Shown: positions 13,401 through 35,933 of the stretch, in pieces
Layout: each line of letters starts with the position of its first letter
Position numbering within the stretch: the first letter of the stretch is position 1
Translations under genes and position numbers: made by a program
Notes under the pieces: model-generated
Database searches by the model: none
Told to the model about the DNA's origin: nothing
The model's input: the letters and a program-made list of their open reading frames with translations, nothing else
Source: Diploscapter coronatus
Taxonomy: Eukaryota > Nematoda > Chromadorea > Rhabditida > Rhabditidae
Direction: 5' to 3'
DNA length: 64,000 bases
Assembly (NCBI GenBank): GCA_964036155.1
Contig: OZ038423.1
Location: 50,545,249-50,609,248, forward strand

Positions 13401-16400
13401 AATTTCATTTACGAGCCATATCACATAATATGCACTGTTCCAAACTTTTGTGTGCCACCGCTGTCTCATGCTAATTCACAATCAGTACAGATAAAGTCAG
13501 AGCACATGAAAGGGGAAGATAGGAAAAAATCGATAACCGTAATCCTGAGCATGTTTTTAGTCTATTTTTCTTCGAAATTTAATTCCCATTTCCATTAACA
13601 TCAAATTACGATAGATTGATCCTATTTTACTTTCGTACAAATGAGATGACCAGATAATGCAGTTGTTTTCGATTGTTAATGACCACAATACTGCGTGCGC
13701 TACTGTATGTCAATACTCCAAAGATGAATAATTTCAGAATCAAGCAGTAATTGTTGATGACGCTCTGAAGAGCAACGGAAGGAATCTGTACTGTTTTGTG
13801 ATGCCCATCAACACGCAAGCATTCAATTCGATAAATGCTCTCAGGAAAGCAGCTGGAAAATCCGTCAATGTAAGATGTCTAAATTAATACTAAAAGGAAC
13901 TTTCATATAGAAGAAGCAAATGACGCAAGGCTGGGAGCAACAATGGAATTTCATGGCCAATCCAACTCAAGCGCCACCTGTATGCAGAATATCAAGAAAA
14001 TTTCAATGACAAAATACATTTTAGACCGGATTCAACCCGCCGATTCCTGAATGCAATGGAGCCAGATGGGTCACTCTCGGTTATGCGGCTGATCAAAGAG
14101 GTCAGTTAGATCAAATCTAGTGGATCTGGGGCGATTTGTAACACAAGTTGGCGAATATCCCTCGTATTCTTTACAAACTATCTTATTTGTATCACAAGTC
14201 GCTCCAGACACAAACCTATTTCAACAAATAGTCATCTCGAATGGTCGATTTAGGAAGGAAGTGCACCGACTGCTTCGACTTCTGCCTTCCAGAATACGGT
14301 ATCTCGAGAGACTCCGATTCAGGACCAGACTATCTGAACATCGTCAGACAAAACTGTTTCTATCTCTTCGTGCCAGAATGGAGATCTTATGCCCAAGCAA
14401 ATAATATCGAACAGGTAATGACTGTTCCATAAAAAGACTCTTAACCAGACTAATAATACGAAAGTACCAGTTAAAAAATCGAAGCTGAAGAAATATCTCG
14501 ATGATAAAGCATTCTGTTCGTCGACTTTTCAGAATATCATTTGTAGGAAAAACAATATCATTATTAGACGCGGAAAGTGCTAAAATTTTGAAATATCGAT
14601 GTCAATTTTATGCATTCGATTTCGGCTTGTACTAGGTCCGACACGAAAACAACTCAGAACTATGCTTATAGAGTATGAACAGAAGCTGTCCTAATTTTTA
14701 CTTTCTTGTATTTGACATTATCGGATGGAAATGAACGGGAGTCTCATACTCAATATTCTTTGCTATTTATTTGCGTTTTTATTCTAATTTTGATAATTTT
14801 ACAGATTCTTTATAAGTTTGGAAGATATAACGACTGAATGGATAGAAGATGCGCCAGGAATAGCTTGGGGTTCTTAATTTCTTTTAAGTTATTGAAGGAC
14901 GCATAATTTTGAGAAAAGCGATAGCACAAGCGTTCCTCATCTTGCAGATACATCATATCACTTTTTCTTATCATTAGAAATAATATAGTCAGCAAAATTA
15001 CCACAAATTCGAATAAAAAACAAACAATAAAGGAGAGGAACAACTGACGACACTTGCGCATTAATTGCGGCGCAATTGACGCACAATTTTGGGTGCGAGA
15101 CTCGCGTTCGTTTCCACCCGACAATATGATAGCTTTTGTTCTACAATATGTGTAAAAGGTTTTTGACTAGAATGTTTTATTGTTGAGATATTTCAACATC
15201 CGCTGGCCAAATTGAATGCATATATGATCTCATATTGCATTTACAGAATCAGAGAGACTTCGAAGCATATTACCGCAACAGACAGCATATGCAAACTGGG
15301 TATGGAGCTGGAAATCAGTCAAGATGGATCAATCTTTCCAATGTTCCAGGTAAAGTGATATACAAAAAATCTCGGTCAGTAATCAATTTCAGGAGCCATC
15401 TCGAACACTGCAAGTGGTGTTGCTGGAGCAATTGGGAGCGGATTCAACAACATGGCTCAAGGAGTTCAAAATGCATTTACTGGCGGAGTCAACACCCTCT
15501 ATCCTGGTCAAAGCAACCCTTCTGCAAATATGCAGGGGCAAGGAATGAATTCAATGAACTCCATGAATTCGCCTGGATCTGGCTACAGTTCCAACCAACA
15601 AAACGGATACAGCGATCCTAACGCCGGTCAACAACAAGTTCAATATGGACAGCCACAGTCCTACAATCAAGTCCAAGCAAGCAATCCAGGCATTAACTAC
15701 GGTAACTAACAATCGTTGATGAAGAACGAATGAAGGAAAATTAGGGTCGAACCCACCAGGAGGTGGCGGGATGAACTTAGATCCAGAAGGATATGCTACA
15801 GCATTCCCAGGTGCATTGCCGAGACCGAGAAATCAGCTGTATGGCAATGACGCCAATCTGCGAAATGAATGGCCTTATGGGTATTTTTTTCCGAATGCAG
15901 TCTATCCACGTTCGCGCTATTGTAGAACTCAATCTCCTGTGCACTCATCGGATATTTCCAACCAGAATCAGTTGCCCGTGAGTGGAGTCGTAAATCTGAA
16001 TGGACTGACTGGGAGCGAATCGAACACTCAATATCAGACAGGAGGAAGCAGCAGTGGATTGGTGGGAGATGAAATACGCAATATGCTCAGCAAAGAGTTC
16101 ATTTTAGATGACCATGAATAATGGACAGTCATCTCAAACCAACATGGGACCGTCATCGTTCCCTAATTCAAATACTCCAACATTCGGAAGGTAAAATCTA
16201 ATTCAAAGAAACGGCATTTTGGCTTACTAATCTGACATGAACCTGGATATGTTAAGAGCTGTTCTTCCTTCTGTTGGCGTCCCGCCTCCATCTTCTGACT
16301 TGCATGGATATGGGTCATCTTATCAAAACACCAAGTCCGAGATATCTTATGAGAAATGTCGATGAAAATGTAGTTTTAGCCCTGGTGATTCACTTTTGGC

Positions 16401-17010
16401 ACAACAAGCAGCGATGCTGAACAATGGAGGACAGTACAGACCCCAATCGCAGTCATATACTGACTACAAACCTACAGGGTAACTTGATTCTTGACAAACT
16501 GCGAAAGGTGGACTTCGCACAATATAATTTTAGTTATGCCGCTCCTGTTGTGAACCAACCGAGTATTAAGTTCGACAGCAGTTTGCCTGCATCCGCTTTC
16601 CAGAGAATGGACCAATTGATGAGTCAAGTTCAGCAACAACCACAGGTAAAGAATTGCATAAATTTGGTAGAATTCTAATTGTAAGAAGCCAACACAGTAG
16701 CACTTCAACAGATACGTCAAAATAACGAGTGTCAGGTAGAACCTAATCTGCCTTAAATCACGCATACCTAAAATTTGATTGAACTAGATCAGGAAGGGGA
16801 AAGTCATCAAAAAATCTTGCTTGAACAAGCCGGCAATGGAACGGGGACGAATAAGTCTTGAGCATCTTTGTCGTTGATAATGGAGATTATTATTTCGAAA
16901 GAAATTATCGAATCTTTCCATTTTAGGGTGCAGTTGGGATGAATCCTCAGAGTCAAATGAGCAACACGCAAAACAGACTGCCATTCGCCGGTCATTGGCA
17001 TACCGTCTAG
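10411..17010 (+). CDS. BRICHOS-like type II membrane protein with low-complexity tail
   Basis: The protein starts MPMKFQPLENEPRARG; a phase-matched join to the exon at 11467 (APPSYRSHTMTEDSW) supports this start. A cytoplasmic region rich in P, Q and S follows, then basic residues and one membrane segment (IWCCLLLLMLIAGGIVVAIV, about 12437-12500). The ectodomain begins in the exon at 13152 (IDMKVVDKQSRFQMQGAPPF), then VIVDDALK...LYCFVMPINTQAF, and a second Cys in PECNGARWVTLGY. The spacing of the hydrophobic strand, DD and the two cysteines fits a BRICHOS domain. A Cys cluster (KCTDCFDFCLPEYG) and CFYLFVPEW come next, then a long N/Q/G/S/M-rich tail from 15235 to the stop at 17008-17010. BRICHOS domains are known anti-amyloid chaperones in proproteins such as Bri2 and proSP-C. 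It resembles the C. elegans C09F5.1 type, but that ortholog name is a guess. Exons 15.8-16.9 kb are less certain than the rest. Confidence 0.75.
12780..13085. repeat. Possible repeat-derived segment in a BRICHOS gene intron
   Basis: The intron after the exon ending near 12635 contains a small inverted motif (GGGTAC...GTACCC near 12808-12833) and repeated GATCCGA-like words near 12990-13070 (ATCCGATCCGACG, GGTCGGATCC). This differs from the plain AT-rich composition of other introns here and may be an old mobile-element remnant. I see no clear ends. Confidence 0.2.
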
Positions 17011-17484
17011 ATTTATCTATGAGCATTTTAGAAAATGTTTAGCTTTATCATTTTTCGTTTACCCAGAGTCATGATCTCTGATAGAATCATAAGTTTTGTG
17101 TTTGTAAATATTCAGATAATATTGGCACCTTCACTTCTTCTACTTATTTCTTTCGAACTCAAATGCCTCATTTTTATTTCTCAGAATTTTTATTTTCAAA
17201 AATTCTGCATAATTTACGCTTTTTCAATTGCAATTATGAACATACCGATGCAAGCTCAAGCATATTTAGTCATTTTCCGAAGAGAATTCAGTGATTTTAC
17301 ATTTTAAATATTCACTTATCAACTTATTTTTATGCATTTGTGATGTTTACTATGATTCAAAGATGCTATATTTATTTGTGAGTTATGCTATACTAATTAC
17401 TTACCAAAGAGTGATTTTGTTTATCGATTTTCCTAATTTTTTTATCTTTATGTATGACATTCAATAATATCGAGTTATTTTTAA

Positions 17485-17490
17485 AATAAA
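17485..17490 (+). terminator. Poly(A) signal AATAAA of the BRICHOS gene
   Basis: Canonical AATAAA about 475 bases after the stop codon at 17010, in an otherwise AT-rich 3' region. It is the first good match I noticed before the next gene. Confidence 0.45.
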
Positions 17491-18380
17491 GTTGGTTTGC
17501 AAAATTTTGAATCTAATAAACGAATATTTCTTAATCTGTGTTCATACACCCAGACACCAGAAAGTGAGGTGTCAGATGGTTGAATGATTATCACTATACC
17601 AGAATTCAAATTAAAAGAAAAAACCTTCTAAATATCATTAAAATGCTTAACGTTTCGCTGTACACTTTTGTTAGCTTCCATTTTGAAAATTGAAAGCCAA
17701 AGTCGTTTCTTAACGACATGAATCGGAGCTTAATCTTCTTTGAAAGTGTCTAATTAAAAATTTCGAACATTACTAGGCTGTTTTGCCAAGAAAAAAATGG
17801 TGAGGAAGAAAAATCATAAGTCGCTGCATACTCAAGTCAGCTATTTTACAAGACATACTTCCATTGGGTTATGTATTTTTATTCAGTTTCTCTTTTTTTA
17901 TGAAACAACGCAAAAATAACGAAAATTTGAAGAAAAAAACGACGACAAGATGAATGAATGATCGGAAATGAGCGCCTCGCACGCGCGACTTATCTCGACA
18001 CGAGATTTCAACACTCGATCATTTTCGCGCAAGTGGTTGTCGATTTTGCATCGTGTCATTCCTGCCAGAAAATTTGATGGGGTTTGGTAATTTGTTTCAT
18101 CTCTCCCAGAATTAAAGCTCACTGCAATATGCGGTTGATGTCCGAAAATACAGTACCGAATGCGGAAGAGTGAACATTTTTTTCTTTCGTTAAACACCTG
18201 TTTCGCATCACTTCAGTCACTGGTTAGCGGATTTCCTCCCATCGAAACCATAATGCTAGCCGTCTGATCCAGTGTGCGCTCTGGTTGCGAAAGTTCACTC
18301 TTTCTTTCTCTCCTCCTCTTTCTAACCTCTATTTCCTTTTCGTTATTCCTCTACTGGTCACTTGCGGCTTCATTATCATT

Positions 18381-18402
18381 TTCGTATTTCAGATTTCCAC
18401 CA
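18381..18402 (+). promoter_or_regulatory. Probable spliced-leader acceptor of mog-5
   Basis: The sequence TTCGTATTTCAG ends at 18392, ten bases before the mog-5 ATG at 18403. No upstream coding exon is needed. In nematodes this arrangement is typical of an SL1 trans-splice site. A conventional 5' UTR intron is the alternative. Confidence 0.5.
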
Positions 18403-28021
<9,619 letters not shown>

Positions 28022-28499
28022 TCCTCCTTTCTGTATTTATTCGTGGACCTCGGGGTATAATCTTTGTCTTCAAGAATTCTACCGTAATCTATATTTGTTG
28101 TTCCATTTATATTTCCATTTCACCTCTCAAACGTTGCTATGCATTATATAATAAAAGGTGGTTTCTGATTCCGAATTCGAGTTTGGAATGCCTCTGCTCC
28201 AAATGGTATCATTTGTCCAGCGAAATGCGCCGCCTAGGTTCGGCTGATCCATATTTTATTCCATTTAAACGACGACTCTCTCTCTTTGGCCGTAAGCTGT
28301 AAGCTGCTCGTGCACTTGCAAATCGCGTGTCGGGCGCTACTTTGGTTAGAGGGCGTGGCCTCAGCAGCTCTGCCCCTTTTAGGTCCTCTCACTCCTCCCC
28401 CCTCCCTTTCCCTTTCCCTTCATTCCCACAGACCCCATTCCTCATTCCTATCCAGTAATACCTACCCAGCCTGCCGCTCGTGCCCCTAAGCGGCATGCT
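28022..28499. other. Short intergenic region between mog-5 and flp-21
   Basis: It contains the mog-5 3' UTR with AATAAA at 28150-28155, then a pyrimidine-rich stretch (CTCCCCCCTCCC near 28400) with an AG acceptor context (CCCCTTTTAG, near 28381) that could be a trans-splice or 5' UTR site for flp-21. No coding exon is visible. Confidence 0.5.
28150..28155 (+). terminator. Poly(A) signal AATAAA of mog-5
   Basis: Canonical AATAAA about 130 bases after the mog-5 stop at 28021. Confidence 0.6.
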
Positions 28500-31400
28500 A
28501 TGTTCTGGACCACCCTCCCAATTCTTCTCATTGTCTTGACCGCTGTCGTCGAAATGCGGCCGCATAACGCAGGTGCCCTAATTCTATTAGATCACTTTAC
28601 TTATCAAAATACGGTAGTAATGAAATGAAATTAATCACTAGTGAGATTCTGCGATCATTCTATAGTTTCATCTTGTACGGTTTAAGGACAAAATAACTCG
28701 AGAACATAGAAGAAATGTTCAAACTTTTGGCGTGATGAAAGAGACGAAGTGTGATTTGAATAGAGCGAAGGAATAGCGAACAATTGTCATAGGCAATCAT
28801 CGAACAAATGAAATTTCGAAATGACATCATTGTGATCGATTCAGAAATTCTAGGAATAAAAGGTCCTAAAAACTGAACGCATTGTTTATTGCGCACGTTT
28901 ACTTCCATGAATATTTTCACTTAGATATAGGGCCTTCTCATATTTCAATAACGAGAACAAACTTTCATTAATGAACGTATCACCCACCCAATTTAACTAT
29001 TTTCTTGTCTTCGTTCCGGGTGTTTCAAGGGGTTCTAAAATAGCCCTTCCTACTGTAATAGTTGACACTATTTTCTGCAAATTGCGTGTCTCTATCTTCA
29101 TCTGAGTTCGAGTACGAAATGCCTTCTCTCGGGCCCTATTTGCTATTAGCGTACTTCCGCTTAGTTTGCAATTAGATTTGACTGGTTTATTCAATCACTG
29201 TGACGTCGATTACCTTGTTTCAGCTTGGAACACTAGAGTAATTCACCCTTTCCTTAACTTTATAGTCCAACTGAACGCAGATCTCAGGTTTTCCTTTCTG
29301 ATGTCAAAAATCTAACTACTACTTTCTGTATAAATAGAGAAAACAGACAGGTGTTTTGAATGGAAACTGGAGTCGGAACGAAACGAAGCAATCGAATTAG
29401 GGCGCAGTGCTGGTATATTCCTAGAAGACTGAAATTGTTGCCAGTTTTGAGCAGAGTGATCGTATGCACACTTAGATGTGTTTTGTAGCTAAGTATGATG
29501 AAGTAGGCAAACAGGTGTGAGAAAGAAGTGCTTGGCTAATGTTGAAATGATGTGAACAAGAGAATGATCAAAGTTGAAACTTTTTGAATATTATACGAGT
29601 TATCATGGATTTGTAGTATTCAATCAGACCGTGTATAGAAAATATTCGAAGTGATAGATCTTCATACTGATTTATCAGAATTTAAACCCTGTTTTCTCTA
29701 ATTTCGACAATTTATTTTAATTTCAGTCGGCCTTCCTGAGGACTACGAAATGTTAGCAGAACTATTGAAGTTCCGACGAGTTTCCCGTAGTGAAGCAGAT
29801 GGTGAAATCGGTGAAAAGTAAGTGATAGATCTGTTTTGTTCACTTTGGCACTTCATAACCCAAAATATACAAAATGAGCTTATATTCCTAAAAAAAAAGT
29901 ATGAAAATAAGAGTTGCAAAATCTTTTTCTTAGTTTAACCTAAATTCGCGCATCAGGTCTCGTGGTTCGTGATCGTTATTTCGAAAATCCGAATACTTTT
30001 TCCTGTAAGTGTTCCGAATTGAATTAAGCGCCGAATAAACTTTTGAGAATAAAGATTTGGGATAATCTAGGGTAAATACTATGCTTTTCTGAATGAAAAT
30101 TTAGAAATTTAACGAAATGACGTTATTTAGTTCTCCGAAATTATCTCATTTCGCATCATCATAAATAGCTTATAGCGCTAAATAATGAGCAGTCTATTTG
30201 GAATTTTTGCGGCTTTCATTTTAACGTACTTTTTTAAAATAATTTTCTATAAATGACAAGTTAGTCAAGGGACAGGACAGACCAATTCTGCGATTATTTC
30301 AGTTTTCCCTCAATCTTTTAATTTCATTCGTATTTTGCCACCTTCGCAGTTTTCAATCTATTGTCTTCTTCTCGAAATTATTTAAGCTTCACAGATTCTT
30401 GCATTTTCTCACTTTTCTCATTTCGTCGTTCTTTTCTTTTTGGACTCGACTTGGATTGAGTACTGAGTTGAATAGAGGAGCCTGCTCAGTTATTCTCACT
30501 TGAATCTTGCAATTAACTGCACTGCATTTGAATATTACGACGCAAAATTTTTCAGATTTTACAGGGTTTATAACAAATATGTTTAGCTTCTTGTTTTACC
30601 TCATACATTTAAGACGTGATTTTTCGATGATAGAATGGATATCTCTTAGACTCAGATGTATATATTAAAAGTTAGCGGTAATATCGTCAGGTTTGGATGC
30701 AATTTCGGATAATTGCAAGCTAGTATTCTCGCAAATTTCCTCATCTGTTATAGATGAAACTTGATCAATAATTCTGAAATACGCCCTGTATTCGATCATC
30801 AATCTTTTTTGGTATAAGACAAAAATAATCTAAATTTCATGCAGTGCAACCTCTAGCATCCTTCCTAATTCTTATTTCATTTTAATTTCATTACTTTTCT
30901 CATTTCTTCTCTCACTCTTGCAGAATCTTGCTGCTATTGAGTTTGCGTGTGATTCTGCATATTTTCATGTCGAACTTTTGTTCTTCGAGCTCTGAATGAT
31001 TACGAGATTGACTGACTGCTTTTCTGCCTGAGAATTACAAAGCAGGCTGACTATTTTCAGACTTTCTGCCACGTAGTTAGATCAGGATAAGGGTTTGTCT
31101 AATGTCATCTTATATTCCATGATGAAAGAATGAAAGACTATGATGTAGACAATATGCTCAAATAATTCATTCTCTCCTTTCCAATACACGTTACTCGAAA
31201 TGCTAACTTGTTATTATCTAGCATCAAAAGTTTGAAGTTTGACTATGATGATAGACCATAAAATTCTCCATTATTACTTTGAGAATATGCGATGAAAAGT
31301 GTATCATGCCATTTGCAAGTTGGAATAACGTACGAAAAAAGATATTGGATCATCCAATAGGTTTTTGGAATTCATGAATTTGCATCACGTTTACCTCGCA

Positions 31401-32926
31401 CTATTTTTTAATTAGAATGAAAATATCGTTGAAGTTGAATCGTACTATTTTAATTCCATGAATTTGTTAGGCAACTGAAGATTCATAAAACCATAATTTA
31501 CTTATTTTCGTCATTAAAATATTTGCTAATTTAGCCATTACGCAATTAGTTTATGGTATAATTTCTTGCCTAAATTATACACTCGGTGTCAGAATTAGTA
31601 AAGCTGCAGGCTTCAGCTAATCAGTTCTCTGAAAAAGTGTTCATCTCCGAACTGCACTCGTCAGACTGCAATTTTCTGCAATCAGATACGCAATTAATTG
31701 CCTGTCGATGGCGTATATTTTCTATTTTCCTCTTATTACTTACCTTATCTTCCGAGTTTATCTCTCAACGCTTCTTGTTTCAGACGATTCGTATTTGCTT
31801 CTTCTCGAAATTTCAACCTTTTTTATCTCCCACGCTACAGATCGTGCAGTTTATTCGATTTAAAGGGGAATTTTTACGGAACGGATAGACCTGACGCGAC
31901 CCTAGATTAACTTCCATACCCTAAAATTCGAATTTATCAGAATTTGCGAATAAGTTATGAGCTCTTACGAATTTTATTCTTTGTTGATATTATCTATTAT
32001 ACTTTTGGTATTTGATAAACCCTCTTCTTCTAACTTTTCTTACTTATCATAGAGCAGATTTAATAATTCAATACAAGATTCTCTATTCCATTCATTCTTC
32101 AAACAATAGGAATGTTCTGACGCAAGTCATATGTGTGTTAATCTAGAAATCTTTATTCTTACCTTGCATATGCGCATAATTCTACAGTAAAATCGACATC
32201 ATTCTGCAATGTTATCCACAAAGCCGAATAATTGACACATAAATGTAAGTATTCTAAGTCTGAATCATAGTAGTTTACGTCAAGACCAGAGTATGAATCA
32301 GTGCAATGTTGCTTTTTCAAATGCTAGCGATACGGTAAATTCTCCACGTTATATTTATATGATATTCTTCTTGCATGGCAACTAATTTTTTGCAAATATT
32401 ATTTTGCGAACTTCATCATTCTGTGTAGTTTGTTCAATTCGATATTTTGATTGCGTCATCTGAATCCGAATGATAGGAGATTTCGTTTTTCTCCTCCCCC
32501 TCTTCCTGCATTTCACCCATTTGATTTGGTCCAAACTTCTTCCAACCTCAACACGCCACCTACATGAATTTGTGAGTAGCGAACTCGAGATTTCCAACCT
32601 CGTCCCTCATTTTTCACGATATTTCATCGAAAGAAGTCCATTTCCAAATGCTATGTTACGTAATCGGCTAAATCCAATCTGATAAAATGATGAAGTAGAA
32701 TGAGAAAGTGATACAAGGTGATTTGATTCTGATGCTATTTCCCATCTCCTATGCAACTATGTGTTCTGGGAATCATCAACCATCGCCCAAAATGAAATGA
32801 AATATCACATCATTTGTCCTGTCCTATCACTAACTTACAATGATGACATAATTTTATCATCACCTTCGTTGACTAATTATTGCTGTTTTCAGACACGAAA
32901 AGCCCAGGCCACTTCGGTTTGGATAG
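28500..32926 (+). CDS. flp-21: flp-21 neuropeptide precursor, divergent PRPLRFamide
   Basis: Three exons join cleanly: 28500-28572, 29727-29817 and 32893-32926, with matching phases 1 and 2, giving 65 residues. Residues 1-19 or so (MFWTTLPILLIVLTAVVE) are a signal peptide. A short propeptide contains FRR as a possible processing site. The protein ends KHEKPRPLRFG-stop; the Gly is the amidation donor. In other nematodes flp-21 yields a single peptide, GLGPRPLRFamide, a ligand of the NPR-1 receptor that controls aggregation and arousal. The shared PRPLRFG end and single-peptide layout support this name. Here the peptide start is different and the KR site is replaced by a lone Lys (GEK-HEK), so the mature form is probably HEKPRPLRFamide. 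The second intron is about 3.1 kb. A different FLP with a chance match is possible but less likely. Confidence 0.75.
29818..32892. other. Long flp-21 intron, no other gene seen
   Basis: AT-rich sequence between coding exons 2 and 3 of flp-21. None of the open frames inside has a spliceable continuation or a recognisable family signature. It may carry neuronal enhancer sequence, but I cannot point to a motif. Confidence 0.5.
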
Positions 32927-32996
32927 CCATCGATTCGATAGCCCCCAAATACCTTAACTAATCAGATGCAACTTTGATTTATCCGAAAATCGGAAA

Positions 32997-33002
32997 AATA
33001 AA
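32997..33002 (+). terminator. Poly(A) signal AATAAA of flp-21
   Basis: AATAAA about 70 bases after the flp-21 stop, with a second, overlapping-context AATAAA a few bases on (from 33004). The convergent gene ends at 33179, so the two 3' ends are only about 250 bases apart. Confidence 0.55.
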
Positions 33003-33178
33003 CAATAAAAAGTCCTCGTTGTTTTCATTCCTCCTCACAATCGAAAGCATGCAGTTGGCTCGGAGAATGATGATGATAAATTATTTATAAATAGCAGAAG
33101 TAACAATGAATAAATACACGGAAAGAATCATTGGATTGTCTTCGTAAAGTGTATTTGTGCTGTCGATTCCATTTCTTA

Positions 33179-35933
33179 TTAAGGGTTCTTGGAGTAGACG
33201 GGCTGCTTGTTTTCATAGAAAACTGATTGAATTTCGCTGTTGAGACGAAGTTCTTCGACAACCGAGCAGAGGGAGGCCAGGCAACGACAACCACTGTACG
33301 AAATCGAGATGGACACGAAGATCTGCAAACTCGATTTTATTATAAATAGATTGGCTGTGAATACTTTATTCTCAAAGATTCGAAATGAATATTTTCCTCT
33401 CGAACACTATTCTGTTTTGGGAGGAAAGTAGTCACTTCAAATCATTGGAAAGAAGGTACTCACCGGCCATAATGATATGCATATACGGAAGTTGCATATA
33501 AATGGAAATAATAATAAGATGATGTACGTCACATCACATTCATAAAAATAAACTCGACAAAGCACTCGCATTGAATGTGCATAATATTCTCAATTAGTAA
33601 TGTGTCCGCATGCTGTCCCAGGAACTGCGATCAAAACGTGAAGAAGCAAACCTGAACGAGACAGGCCACCGAGAGAGCCAAATCTAACAGAAGAGGTTCG
33701 CTTCGAGAGATGAACACTGACGGATTCAATTCGGGGAACGACATCGGAATTGTCGGGAATAGGCCTAAATGAAGACCATTCTTCAACATTTTCTCGAGAA
33801 CATGACAAACCCAAAACAAAGGGAACAGGTCCGAGAAGAATGTTGATTGTTGTCCAAAGGAAACAAATCGCGGCTGCTATAAAATTTGAAATTGATGGAA
33901 AATTTATCATTTTAATTCATAATCTACTAGCAATAAAGTTCAGTTACAAAGCTGATCTTCATTGCCTAACTTCTCTATGATTCGCTCAAAAATTCTAAGA
34001 CAATCCAGCTTACTGAAAAGATAAAACTATGATTTTCTACTTTATCGTGACGAAGACTGAGATCATTTTATCAAGAGAAACAATTCAAAAGAATACCTGT
34101 AAAATTAGCAGTCTTCGCTGCGAATAGACCACTGAAAGCTGCTAGCAAGCACATCACTGCATATACCAATTCAATGCCAATCGCCCACTTGGCGCCTTGC
34201 AACATTCGAGCAGCTCCAAGGGCGAATATAGTCAGAGATGACAATACCTAAAAGTATATCAAATCGAATGTTAACTAGCCTTGGAATTTAGGAAATTTTC
34301 ATAATAAATCGGAAATGTTTAGCTTATAAGTTATAGCTTTGAAATTGCTAAAGATTTCCAAAATAGAAGTAAAAAATCGGCCAGCCTTTCAATGGTGCCT
34401 TTTATCAACCTATTTACGCATTCCTGCAAAGTTTACGTAAATTCAAGCGTAAGCGAAAGTTATCCTTCTAATATTGTGCAAATTCACAGTTAGGTATTTC
34501 TAAAATTCAATAAATCGGTGTAAAAATAACTTTGCACGTGACTAGATGGCATCACATTTTTATATAACGACATTGAGTTGTGTCTTAATAAAACTAACAG
34601 CCATGCTGCATCTCGTGCTGACTGCAGTCCAATCAACGAGCGGTTTGGACGGCTGTTGAACTGTCAAAATTGGAGCTGGGAGAATTGGCTCAAAACAGGG
34701 CACAGGCAAATGACTGTTGTTGAGAGGAATCGGCATCCCTGATGCATATGAGGGTGTATTGCTCATTCTCTAAAATAGTTTAAACTTCTTATGTTTCAGT
34801 ATCTTTAATTCTTCATGAAGGATAATATTGGAATATCTTGGGTCATAAAAAGAAGAGTTGTTTTTCTCAATAAGACGCAATTTTACAACTTTTGTAGTTT
34901 GTACACTCATGAAGATCAGCTTTGTAAGGAGCAGTTTTACCCTAGCAGCCAATGTCGCCTCGAGTTGCTTGATACTCAATTCATCAGGTCTCGGCAGAGT
35001 CGTGTATGAGGGATATCTATCGTGTATTTGTACTCCATGCACTGAATTGTGTCATAAGTTTTGTGTCATTCTCTAGTCAATTACTGTTTGGATGATACGG
35101 GTTGTTGTATGCGATGGCAGGCATTGCGGAAGCAGGTCGAGATAGGGAGGGCACTAAACAAATTGCGAAACTCATAATCTGAGGAAGTGAATCAGGAATT
35201 CAGGGATTTAGCTCAGATTCGGTTAAGATTCTAGATGTGATAAGATATTCATGTAGCATTTGCATGTTCCCCTGTCATGCCCGTCTACTTACATCTTCCC
35301 CAGGTTAGCTTTTGCTCTTTCTGCATCGGAGGGCGGACGAGTGTCTGATGGGCTGTTTTGGGGGTCGACTGGCTGACTGGAGGGGCTGAAAGAGATAATT
35401 AGGAAAAGGTTCGCACAAATCAATAATGATAGTCCGAAATAAGTTTCAACAGGGTTCATTAAGTCTCATAATCACGGCCTTGACTTCTCCATATCATAAA
35501 ATTAGTCTAACTACTCAATATGTGAAGACAATTCATTGTTTGTGGATCTTTCCTGAGGTATTTCAACGGATGAGGTGATAAAAGGATTTGATTGATTGGA
35601 TAAAGGTGTGACGAAATACCGAAGACGAAGGGGTTGTTTCTGGAAGAGGGCAGGATGTCGCTGTAGCCATCTCCTAAAACAATCGGAGATTTCCAATTCA
35701 AATTTAGTCTCTTTCTTACTCTGCTTCAGATGAACATTACTGTTCTTCTGCCAATACAACTGGTTACGATCGTCCTTCTGAATGCAAATTACATAGATTA
35801 TTAGTCATTCCGTTCAAAGGCAGTGATGTAGCTTCCATACCTGATCATCTTCATCCAATCTCTTGCCCTTCATGTACTCATTCTTGTACTTCTTCGGCAG
35901 AAACTCATTGCTGACAGTATCGTCTTCCCCCAT
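33179..35933 (-). CDS. Four-transmembrane (tetraspan-like) protein of unknown function
   Basis: About ten exons read leftwards, giving about 346 residues. It starts MGEDDTVSNEFLPKKYKNEY (35933). A proline-rich N-terminal half follows (TPKTAHQTLVRPPMQKEQK; MSNTPSYASGMPIPLNNSH). Four hydrophobic segments come next: TQLNVLSSLTIFALGAARML, AIGIELVYAVMCLLAAFSGL, AAICFLWTTINILLGPVPFV and LLLDLALSVACLVQIFVSIS. A cysteine-containing turn (YSGCRCLASLCSVVEEL) follows, and the protein ends FYENKQPVYSKNP. A 47 nt intron at about 33762-33808 restores frame between TM3 and TM4. The topology suggests an MS4A/MARVEL-like membrane protein with both ends inside the cell, but I recognise no named family. It is convergent with flp-21. 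Confidence 0.65.

Larger units (their letters stand above)
17011..18402. other. Intergenic: 3' UTR of the BRICHOS gene and upstream region of mog-5
   Basis: The first part is AT-rich and includes an AATAAA at 17485-17490, the likely poly(A) signal of the BRICHOS gene. The second part leads into the mog-5 trans-splice acceptor at 18392. No coding exon was recognised between them. Confidence 0.5.
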
